Assembly: GCA_041581135.1 (NCBI GenBank) | Contig: JBFGCM010000027.1 | Span: forward strand, 1 to 35,839 | Origin: JBFGCM01 sp041581135 | Lineage (GTDB): Bacteria; Actinomycetota; Acidimicrobiia; Spongiisociales; UBA5794 | Length of the DNA stretch: 35,839 nucleotides | Reading direction: 5' to 3' | Part shown: piece after piece, positions 21,469 through 31,100 of the stretch | How positions within the stretch are numbered: position 1 is the stretch's first letter | How the letters are laid out: each line of letters opens with the position of its first letter | Translations under genes and position numbers: made by a program | Notes under the pieces: generated by a model | Database searches by the model: none | What the model was told of the DNA's origin: nothing | Seen by the model: only the letters and a program-made list of their open reading frames with translations

Positions 21469-22559
21469 CAGGGTCCCTCCCAGGGACTCGGCTCGATTCC
21501 CGTCAGATCGACGGCGTCCACTCCGAGATCGGCGGCGATCTCGGAGACGGCAGCGTACAGGCTCGCCACGCCGGGACGTTCTGTCTCGGCATGCCCGGGA
21601 TCGACCACGGCAAGCCCGGCGGCGACCGCCTCGCGAGCACGGTGGTGGGTGACGTCGCCGGTGATGATGACGTCTGCCAGCGGGGCAGCCGCGGCGATGA
21701 ACGAGGAACCCGATCCGGGGATGCACGCCACCCGCTCGACCGCCCCGGAGCCGGCGATGCGCACCGTTCCACCCAGCGCCGTCCGTACCAGGTCGGCGAT
21801 CTCGGCCACCGTGCTCGGAGCGGAGAGGTTGCCAACCCGTCCGATCATCGCCGCCCCGCCCTGGACGTCGTAGACGTCGTACGCAGGCTCCTCGTACGGG
21901 TGGGCGGCAACGAGGGCGCCGACCACTCTGTCGCGGGCGGAGGCGGGAGCGACCATCTCGATGCGGAGCTCTTCCACGACGCTGGCGGCGTCGGGACCAC
22001 CCACCACCGGACGGGTGCCTTCCCCTGCCACGAACGAACCCAGCCCCGGGGTGCGGAAGGCGCAGGCTGAGTAATCCCCGATCGTGCCCGCCCCCGCCGC
22101 GGCCATGGCCGCCACCAGCGCGTCCGCAATATCGGCCGGGGCAAAGGTGACCACCTTCACCGAAGCCGCCGGCCACAGCGGGCCGAAGCCGGTCACGTCG
22201 TCGAGCCCGAGCGTCCCGGCGAGTGCGTCGGCGCAGCCGCCGGGGGCGACGTCGAACGCAGTGTGCACCACGGCAAGCGCCGTACCGCGACGGACCATTG
22301 CATATGCGCGTCCGGCCGCCGACCCGCCGGCGGTGAGCCGGTTGGTCGCCTTGAAGAGCAGAGGGTGGTACGCCACCAACAAGTCCACGGCGGCATCGGT
22401 GGCGGCCTCGACGACTCCGGCGGTGACGTCGTGGCACACCGCCACCTTGTGGCAGGAATCGGTGGGGTCACCCAGCTGGAGGCCGACCGGATCCCATCCG
22501 GCGGCCTTCGACCAGGCGAGGCGGCGGCTGAGACCGTCGAGCAGGGCGGAGATGGTCAC
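21468..22559 (-). CDS. Nif3-like dinuclear metal-centre protein (YqfO type)
   Basis: This 363-residue protein of the NIF3 superfamily has conserved metal ligands in AYHPLLF (about 63-69), HTAFDVAPGG (about 98-107) and GDVTHHRAREA (about 309-319), plus DPGHAETE with the final Glu. A PII-like insert (about 130-230) places it with the longer YqfO form. Members are often annotated GTP cyclohydrolase I type 2, but a physiological reaction is not firmly established. The GTG start lacks a ribosome site but has TAGCAT 8 nt upstream. Confidence 0.9.
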   Translation of the reverse strand: MTISALLDGLSRRLAWSKAAGWDPVGLQLGDPTDSCHKVAVCHDVTAGVVEAATDAAVDLLVAYHPLLFKATNRLTAGGSAAGRAYAMVRRGTALAVVHTAFDVAPGGCADALAGTLGLDDVTGFGPLWPAASVKVVTFAPADIADALVAAMAAAGAGTIGDYSACAFRTPGLGSFVAGEGTRPVVGGPDAASVVEELRIEMVAPASARDRVVGALVAAHPYEEPAYDVYDVQGGAAMIGRVGNLSAPSTVAEIADLVRTALGGTVRIAGSGAVERVACIPGSGSSFIAAAAPLADVIITGDVTHHRAREAVAAGLAVVDPGHAETERPGVASLYAAVSEIAADLGVDAVDLTGIEPSPWEGP

Positions 22560-22567
22560 GGAGGCGG

Positions 22568-22573
22568 ATGCTA
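22568..22573 (-). promoter_or_regulatory. -10 box of the Nif3-like gene
   Basis: TAGCAT on the minus strand lies 8 nt before the GTG start, in the 25-nt gap after moeA. It fits a leaderless promoter that separates this pair from the molybdenum-cofactor genes. Confidence 0.45.
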
Positions 22574-22584
22574 GACCGCGCCCC

Positions 22585-23784
22585 TCACCCCCCGAGCATC
22601 ACCAACTCGACCGAGTTGCCCGGCTCGACGGTGCCGGTCCCCACCGGCACCACTGCAAGGGCATTCGCCCTCGCCATGGCCGAGAGCACGTTGGAGTCCT
22701 GGCCTCCGGCGAGGGACACCACGAACCCGTCACCGTCCCATCGGGCCACCACTCGCAGGAACACCACTTTCTCCGGATTCGTCACCACACGCTCGGCCAG
22801 CACACCCCGGACCCGAGGCCGCTCCAGCGTCGCCGCCCCCATCATCCGCAGGAGCGCCGGCCGGGCGAACTGCTCGAAGGCGACGATCACGCTCACCGGA
22901 TTGCCCGGGAGTCCGAAGAAGGGCTTGCCGCCGATCGAACCGAAGGCGAACGGCTTGCCGGGCTGCATGGCCACCTGCCAGAAGTCGACTCCGCCCAGTT
23001 CGGAGAGGACCTGCTTGACCAGGTCGTACTCGCCCATCGAGACGCCGCCGCTGGTGATGATGCAGTCGCCGCCGGCTGCGGCTCGTGCCAATGCGTCGCG
23101 CAGGGCGTCGGCATCGTCGGTGATGATGCCGAGGTCGAGGCCATCGACTCCGAGCTCGGCCAGCATCGCCCGCAGGGTGACACGATTCGAGTCGCGGATC
23201 ATGCCGGGCCCCAGCTCCGGACTGTCTGCCTCCACCAGCTCGTCGCCGGTGCTCATGTAGGCGACGACCGGGCGACGCCGTACCCAGGGCCGGGCCACGC
23301 CGAAACTGGCCAGCGCCGCGAGGTGGGCGGCGCCGAGCCGGGTTCCGGAAGTGAACACGGTGGCACCAGCAGCCACGTCTCCTCCGGCCTCCCGCACCGC
23401 CGTCCCGGCGGGTGCCCCGACCAGGATCTTCACGTCATCCTCACCGGGCTCGGTGTCCTCGACCTTGACGACGGCGTCGGCGCCGTCCGGAAGCGGCGCC
23501 CCGGTCATGATCTTGATCGCCGTGCCTTCTTCGACCGTGCGGGTTGCGACCGATCCGGCCGGCACGTCCTCCACCACGCGGAGGGTCACCGGGGCGGCGG
23601 CGACATCCGCGGCGCGTACCGCGTACCCGTCCATGGCGGAGTTCGGGAACGGTGGCACATCGTGCGGGGCGACTGCATCCCGGCTCAGCACCAAACCCAG
23701 CGCATCCTGAACCTGAAGTTGAACCTCAGGGAGATGGGCGACGGCAGCCAGCACGTCTGCCTTGGCGTCGGTGAGGGGCCGCAC
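22585..23784 (-). CDS. moeA: MoeA, molybdopterin molybdenumtransferase
   Basis: MoeA inserts molybdate into adenylylated molybdopterin, the last common step of molybdenum-cofactor synthesis. This 399-residue protein shows all family blocks: PFPNSAMDGYAVRA (about 45-58), MTGAPLPDGADAVVKVED (about 93-110), YMSTGDELVE (about 176-185), TSGGVSMGEYD (about 242-252), QPGKPFAFG and GLPGNPVSV (about 293-301). The GTG start lies 1 nt after the moaA stop, so the two are translationally coupled. Confidence 0.95.
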   Translation of the reverse strand: MRPLTDAKADVLAAVAHLPEVQLQVQDALGLVLSRDAVAPHDVPPFPNSAMDGYAVRAADVAAAPVTLRVVEDVPAGSVATRTVEEGTAIKIMTGAPLPDGADAVVKVEDTEPGEDDVKILVGAPAGTAVREAGGDVAAGATVFTSGTRLGAAHLAALASFGVARPWVRRRPVVAYMSTGDELVEADSPELGPGMIRDSNRVTLRAMLAELGVDGLDLGIITDDADALRDALARAAAGGDCIITSGGVSMGEYDLVKQVLSELGGVDFWQVAMQPGKPFAFGSIGGKPFFGLPGNPVSVIVAFEQFARPALLRMMGAATLERPRVRGVLAERVVTNPEKVVFLRVVARWDGDGFVVSLAGGQDSNVLSAMARANALAVVPVGTGTVEPGNSVELVMLGG

Positions 23785-23785
23785 C

Positions 23786-24814
23786 TCAGCCGCCGATGTA
23801 GGACATCTCGATCTTCTCCAAGCCCGCGGTGGCCGCGGTGCGGATCTCGGAGTATCGATCGGTGCGCCGTTGCCAGATCAAGCGGAGTGCCTGCAGCATC
23901 TCCTCGTCGGTGGCGAGACCCCGCATCATGGCGCGGACGTCGTTGCCGGTCGTGGCGAACAGGCACGTGTACACCATGCCTTGGGCCGATACCCGCAACC
24001 GGGTGCACGTCGCACAGAATGGCTGGGTGACGGAGGAGATCACGCCGAACTCGCCGCTGCCGTCGGTGTAGCGCCACCGGTCGGCGACCTCTCCGGCGTA
24101 ATGCTTGTCGACCGGCTCGATGGGGATCTCTGCCCCGATGCGGTCGATGATCTCGGCGGACGGGACCACATCGTCGAGCCGCCAACCGTTGGTGTGCCCC
24201 ACGTCCATGTACTCGATGAACCGCACGATGTGGCCGGTTCCCTTGAAGTGGCGGGCCATGTCCACCACCCCGTCGTCGTTCACCCCACGCTGAACGACGG
24301 CGTTGATCTTGATCGGACCGAGCCCGGCCGCGGCGGCGGCATCGATCCCGCGGAGCACCTCGGCGACCGGAAAGTCGGCGTCGTTCATGGCTCGGAACAC
24401 GTCGTCGTCGAGGGAGTCGAGGCTCACGGTGACGCGATGCAGACCGGCGTCCGCCAATGCCTGGGCCTTGCGCTCCAGCAACGAGGCATTCGTGGTCATG
24501 GCGAGATCGAGACCGTCGATGGCCGCCAGCATCGAGACGAGCTCCTCGATGCCTTTGCGCAGCAGCGGCTCGCCACCCGTGATGCGCAGCTTGCTCACGC
24601 CGAGGGACATGGTGAGGCGGGTCAACCGGGTGAGCTCTTCGAAGCTCAACAGCTCGGCGCGGTCCAGGAACTCGTAGTCCTTGCCGAAGACCTCGCGCGG
24701 CATGCAGTACCGGCAGCGGAAGTTGCACCGGTCGGTGACCGAGATCCGCAGATCGCGCAGTGGGCGGCCTCGCGTGTCGTCGGTTCGAGCGGCCCGGGAG
24801 GGAAGCGTGCTCAT
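23786..24814 (-). CDS. moaA: MoaA, GTP 3',8-cyclase
   Basis: MoaA is the radical-SAM enzyme that begins molybdenum-cofactor synthesis by cyclising GTP. From ATG 24814 it has 342 residues. The SAM cluster is C30-x3-C34-x2-C37 (CNFRCRYC), the second GTP-binding cluster is C267, C270 and C284, and the C-terminus ends in the essential Gly-Gly (SYIGG). An upstream start at 24838 adds eight unconserved residues and is rejected, because TACCAT lies 8 nt before 24814 and fits a leaderless promoter. Confidence 0.95.
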   Translation of the reverse strand: MSTLPSRAARTDDTRGRPLRDLRISVTDRCNFRCRYCMPREVFGKDYEFLDRAELLSFEELTRLTRLTMSLGVSKLRITGGEPLLRKGIEELVSMLAAIDGLDLAMTTNASLLERKAQALADAGLHRVTVSLDSLDDDVFRAMNDADFPVAEVLRGIDAAAAAGLGPIKINAVVQRGVNDDGVVDMARHFKGTGHIVRFIEYMDVGHTNGWRLDDVVPSAEIIDRIGAEIPIEPVDKHYAGEVADRWRYTDGSGEFGVISSVTQPFCATCTRLRVSAQGMVYTCLFATTGNDVRAMMRGLATDEEMLQALRLIWQRRTDRYSEIRTAATAGLEKIEMSYIGG

Positions 24815-24822
24815 CGACCGCG

Positions 24823-24828
24823 ATGGTA
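24823..24828 (-). promoter_or_regulatory. -10 box of moaA
   Basis: TACCAT on the minus strand lies 8 nt before the chosen moaA ATG, consistent with leaderless transcription of moaA-moeA. Confidence 0.45.
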
Positions 24829-24992
24829 GACACCCCACCGGTGGATGACGGCCGGGGCGGGGACCTGTCCCGGTGGAGCCTCATTTCCCTCTCGACAGAC
24901 CGGGCGGGCACCCGTAAGGTGGCTGCCAGCGGGTAGGACCGCGCCGGGGGTACTCGGGCAACCACCGAGAGTGAGAAGGAATTGCAAGATTC

Positions 24993-25024
24993 TTGTCACT
25001 CTTTTCCGGGGTTGTGTGTAGGAT
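24993..25024 (+). promoter_or_regulatory. Putative promoter of the first giant FG-GAP gene
   Basis: The 294-bp gap 24815-25108 is less GC-rich than its surroundings near 24980-25010. It holds TTGTCA (24993-24998) and TAGGAT (25019-25024). The 20-bp spacing is longer than ideal, so the pairing is tentative. A leader of about 80 nt would follow, with CAGGGGG 12 nt or so before the GTG. CTCGG/CCGAG (near 24953-24970) can form a short hairpin upstream. I see no recognised riboswitch. Confidence 0.3.
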
Positions 25025-25108
25025 CACGGTTCGTAGGAGTGAGGGTCGCCACTGTCCGTAGCCACGGGGACACGACGGGGGCGCAAGGAATAACAGGGGG
25101 TTCCTGAG

Positions 25109-28100
25109 GTGGGAGTCAACGTATCTTGGTTGCGGCGTGGTTTCGCGTTGTGGCTTGCAGTCATGACGGCGATCGCCGTACTCGTCATCGTCCCGGGGGT
25201 CCCGGACGCCAACGCGCAGACCGTGACGACGTATACCGACGTCGCCGCATCGGCCGGACTGAACTTCACACATGATGTCGGCACGCTCTGCGATCCGGTC
25301 ATCGGCAACGGCAGCGCATGGGCCGACTACGACGGCGATGGCGACATCGACGGCTACACGACGAACCGCGGCGGCGTCAACGCCATGTGGGAGAACGTGG
25401 GCGACACGGACTCCGACGGCATCCCGAACTTCGTGGACACCGCGGCGGCAGCCGGCATCGAAGGTGCCACGGCATCACTCGGCGCCGTCTTCATCGACTA
25501 CGACAACGACGGCGACCAAGACCTCTACGTCACCGAGCACAGCGGCAACACCCTCTTCCGCAACGACGGCGACCTCGACTCCTCCGGCGACCCCGACTTC
25601 ACCGACGTGACGGCCACTGCCGGTCTGGCCGACGGCGGTCGCGCCATCACTGCATCCTGGGCAGACTTCAACCAAGACGGCTTCCTCGATGTCTACGTGT
25701 CGAAGCATCGCAAGTGCAACAACGACCCCGACAACCAGGACGCCCTCTACCAGGCGAACGGCGACGGCACGTTCTCCGACGTCACGAGCTACCTCTGCGG
25801 TGGCGCCGCTCCTCCCTGTGATGCGGTCATCGGCCTCGGCTTCACCGCCGGCTGGTTCGACGCCGACGGTGACGGCGACCAGGATCTCGCCCTGATCAAC
25901 GACGTCATCGATCCGGGCGACAAGCCCAACAAGTTCTGGATCAACCAGGGGTCAGACGGCTCCGGTGGTTGGCTCTTCGACGAAGTGAGCGCCATCAACG
26001 GCACCGAGGTGTTCTTGAACGGCATGGGCCTCGGCCTCGGCGACTACGACAACGACGGCGACTTCGACATGGCCTTCTCCAATGCTGGTCCCGCCGAGTT
26101 CCTGGAGAACGTGGGCAACGGCGGCCCCACGCCGGACGGCATCGTAGACTTCGTGGACGAGTCCCTGTCCACGGGGGTCGAGAACGTCACCAAGACCACC
26201 TGGGGCACCGTCTTCTTCGACCATGACAACGACGGCGACGTCGACCTGTTCTTCGCCGCAGGCGGTGGCATGACGGGCCAGACCAACGTCCTGCTCGACA
26301 ACAACGGCGACAGCACGTTCACCGACGTCTCCACCACGGTCGGCCTCGACGACAACCGCATCACCCGCCACGCCGCCATCGTCGACTTCGACGGCGACGG
26401 CTGGATGGACGTCTTCAGCGGCACCTACGGCGGCGTGGTCGGCCTCTACCACAACAACGGCAACGTCACGAACAACTCGATGACGATCACGGTGGAAGGC
26501 ACCGAGTCCAACCGCGACGGCATCGGCACCAAGCTCGAGCTCATCACATCAGACCGCACCCAGCTCCGCCAGATCACGTCCGGTCCCACCCACGGCGGCG
26601 GTGACCAGAAGATCGCTCAGTTTGGGCTCGGAACGGAGACCTCGGGCACACTGATCATCACGTGGCCCAACGGTGTCCGCCAGAACCTCGGCACCGTCGG
26701 CACGGGCGCTCACCACTTCGTGGAGCCCTCGAGCAGCACGGTGGTGCCGTTCGAGGATGTGACGACGGCAGCCGGCGTCACGTTCACCCACGACGAGGGC
26801 ATCATCTGCGCTCCGGCCATCGGGACCGGCTCGGCGTGGTCGGATTACGACGCCGACGGCGATGCCGACCTGTACGTCACGAACCGTGGTGGCGCCAACT
26901 CGCTGTTCGAGAACATCGGTGACACCAACTCCGACGGGATCCCCGAGTTCACCGACAACGCTGTCGCCGCCGGGGTCGACCTCCCGGCCGAAGCCAGCCT
27001 CTCGTCGGTCTTCATCGACTACGACAACGACGGCGATCAGGACATGTACGTCACGAACTGGGAGGGCAACACGCTCTTCGAGAATGTGGGTGACACCGAC
27101 TCCGACGGCGTCCCGAACTACGTCGACATCACCGCGACGGCCGGCGTTGCCGACGGCGGCCGCGCCATCACGTCGGCGTGGGGCGACTTCAACAACGACT
27201 CGTACCTGGACTTCTACGTGGCCAAGCACCGCAAGTGCGGTTCTGACCCGGACAACCAGGACCACCTCTTCATGAGCAACGGCGACGGCACGTTCACCGA
27301 CGTCACCAGCTACATGTGCGCCGGCCTGGCCACGTGCGAAGAGGTCGAGGGCCTCGGCTTCACGGCCGGGTGGCTCGACTACGACTCGGACAACGACCTC
27401 GACCTGTACGTCGTCAACGACGACCTGTGCACGCCGAGTTGCCCGAACTACATGTGGCGCAACGACGGACCGGGCGGCGCAGGCGGCGCGTGGACCTTCA
27501 CCGAGGTCGGCGCCAGCATCGGCGCACGGATTGCGCTCAACGGCATGGGCCTGGCCATGGGCGACTACAACAACACCGGCGACCTCGACCTCGCATTCAC
27601 CAACGTGGGGCCGATGGTCATCATCGAGGACAACGGCGACAACACGTTCACCAACGTGTCGGACCCGTCGAACGTCGACGCCCTCACTGACTCGGTCACC
27701 TGGGGCACCGTGTTCTTCGACCACGACAACGACGGCGACCTCGACCTGTACACCGCGGCCGGCACGACCGGACTCACGGGGTACCCGAACATCTTCCTCG
27801 ACAACAACGGGGACAGCACCTTCACCGATACGTCGATCGCAACGGGTCTCAACGACGCCTACAACGGCCGCGCCCTGTCGATCGTGGACTTCGACGAAGA
27901 CGGCTGGGTGGACGTCTACGTGGCCAACTTCAACGACCCGAGCATGCTGTACCGGAACACGGGAGGCGACTCGGGCAACACCAACAACTGGCTCCAGGTG
28001 ACGGTCGAGGGCACCGAGTCCAACCGGGACGGTATCGGCGCCAAGCTGACGCTGACCACGGCGACCGCCACCCACTACTGGACCATCACCAGCGGGCCCA

Positions 28101-31100
28101 CGCACGGCGGAGGCGACTACCGGGCCGCGTTCTTCGGCCTCGGTGCCGAGGCCAGCGGCACGTTGGTGATCGACTGGCCCAATGGCGTGACCCAGAATCT
28201 GGGCACCGTCACTGCCGGGCAGGCGCTCCACTTCGTGGAGCCGCTGGCGACGAGCGGCGACATCGGCGGCCACGTGTTCGAGGACCTCGACGGCGACGGC
28301 ACGGACAACGGCGGCACCGAGCCCGGCTTGGCCGGGGTTTCGGTGACCATCACCGATTCGGCCTCCGGCGTGACGGCGGCCACCACGGACGCCAACGGCG
28401 ACTTCCTGGTCACCGGTATCCCGACGGGTTCGGCGACTGTCGACTTCGACGCCGGCCGCCACTACACGCTGACCACGGCCAACGACTCGCAGAACGTCAC
28501 GGTGCTGGACAGTTCCACCGTGTCGACGGCCGACGTCGGCTACGAGAACATCCCGGCATACGTACAGGTGACTGCGGCGACGGGCACGGCATTCAGCCAC
28601 GTGTCCGGCGGCACGCTGTGCACCCCGCCGATCGGTTCCGGTAACGCCTGGGCGGACTACGACGGTGACGGTGACCTGGACCTGTATCTGACCAACCGTG
28701 ACGGCGCCAATGCCATGTTCGAGAACGTGGGTGACACCAACTCGGATGGTCTGCCCGATTTCGTGGACATGGCGGCCGCGATCGGTATCGACGATGCGGC
28801 GCGATTCAGCCACGGTGCCGTGTTCGTCGACTACGACAACGACGGCGATCAGGACCTCTATGTCACCAACTGGAGCGACACGGTCACGCCGGGCACGGGT
28901 AACAACGCCCTGTGGGAGAACCTCGGGGACACGGATTTGGACGGCAACCCGAACTTCCAGGACATCGCCGCCAGTGCCGGAGTGCTCGGCGAGGGTCGCG
29001 GGATCACGGCGTCGTGGGGTGATTACGACAACGATGGGTTCCTGGATCTGTACATCGCCAAGCACAAGCAGTGCTCGGACCTCGACAACAGCCAGGACCG
29101 TCTGTATCACGCCAACGGCGACGGCACCTTCACCGACGTGTCCAGCTCGCTGTGTGAGGGCCTGGCGACCTGTCCCGAGCTGGAGGGTTACGGGTTCGTG
29201 GCCGGGTTCGTGGACTACGACAATGACAACGACCTCGACATCTTCCTGGTGAACGACAACATCGGCGGGCAGCAGGAAACCAAGATGTGGGAGAACATCG
29301 GACCGGATGGTTCCGGCGGCTGGGACTTCAACGAGGTGAGTGCGGCCATCGGCGCTGAGATCGCCGTCAACGGCATGGGTCTCGGCATCGGGGACTACAA
29401 CAACGACGGCTGGTTCGACCTGGCCTTCTCCGACATCGGTCCTGCACGGTTGTTGATCAGCGACGGCGACGGCACCTTCACCAACGTCTCGGGCATCTCG
29501 GGTGTCGAGGCCGGCACGGACAACACGACCACGTGGGGTACGGCCTTCCTGGACTACGACCTCGACGGCTACGAGGACCTGTACTTCGCCGCCGGCCAGA
29601 TCTTCGGTGGCGGCGACTCGCCGAACCGCCTGTTGCTCAACAACGGCGACGAGACGTTTGCGGACATCAGCGCCGCCAGCGGGCTCGACGACGCAGATCA
29701 GGCTCGGGCCTCGGCCATGGCCGACTTCGACAAGGACGGCTGGATCGACATGTGGGTGGGCAACTACAACGGCCCCGGCCAGTTGTACCGCAACGCCTAC
29801 GGCGATCAGGGCAACACGAACAACAGCATCACGGTGACCGTCGAGGGCACCGACTCCAACCGTGACGGGATTGGCACCAAGCTGCATCTCACGGCGGGCG
29901 GCATGACGATGATGCGTGACATCTCCAGCGGTCGCACCCACGGCGGCGGCGACGAGAAGGCTGCGTGGTTCGGCATCGGTTCCGAGACCACCGGCGACCT
30001 CGTCATCACCTGGCCCAACGGCACCGTGGAGAACGTCGGCACGATCGGCGCCGGCGCCCACCACTTCGTCGAGCCGGCCGTCGGGCCGACCGGTGACGTC
30101 GCAGGTCATGTGTTCGAGGACCTCGACGGCGACGGCACCGACAACGGTGGCACCGAGCCCGGGCTGGCCAACGTGGCCGTGGCTGCGGTGGATGCCTTGG
30201 GCAACCCGCACAACACGGTCACCGACGGCAACGGCGACTTCACGCTGAACGGTCTCGACGTCGGCCTGGCCACGGTGACCTTCACCACGCCTTCCGGCTA
30301 CACCTTGACCACCGGCAACGACGTCCAGAACGTCACCGTGGTCGACGGTGCAACGGTGAACACCACCGACGTCGGCTATCTCCCGGACCCGCCGCCGCCG
30401 TCAGGCGACATCGCGGGTCACGTGTTCGAGGACCTCGACGGCAGCGGTATCGAGGACGGCGCCGAGGGTGGCCTCGCCGGAGTGGCGGTCGACGTGGTCG
30501 ATGTCAATGGAGACCCCTACTCGACAACCACGGACGCCAACGGCGACTACACGATCACCGGAGTGGCCGTGGGTGCTGCGACGGTCACGTTCACGACGCC
30601 GGCCGGATATGCCCTCACGACGGGCAACGACGTCCAGAACGTCACGGTGGTCGAAGCCTCCACGGTGAACACCTCTGATGTCGGCTACCAGCCGACCGGA
30701 TCGACGGTGGACATCGTGGCGATGCTCAGCAACAACAAGAACATCGACCAGGGCCAGACGAAGTGGTTCCGGGTGCAGGTGACCGGTTACCAGACCGGCG
30801 GCGTGTTCACGTTCTCCGGCAATGGGCTGACGGTGAACCAGGTGCGCGGCGTGGCCGCCAACCCGGACGAGTACCGCATCCGGGTGGTGGCCAGCCAGAC
30901 GGCCGACCCCGGATTCCACGACCTGACGGTGACCAACCCGGACGGCGGCACGGACACGCTGCCGGATGCCGTCAACGTGATCGGTGTCATCACCACCCAG
31001 GGTGATGTCACGGGCCACGTCTTCACGGACAACGACGGCAACGGCATCGAGGACGGCACCGACACCGGTCTCAGCGGCGTCGGCGTGACGATCACCGACG

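Noticed and set aside
24875..25108. Possible riboswitch (c-di-AMP, c-di-GMP or cobalamin type) in the leader of the first giant gene
   Set aside because: GC-rich hairpins and a GGGCAACC-like stretch caught the eye, but the conserved cores of these classes are not present. A covariance-model search would be needed to revive the idea.
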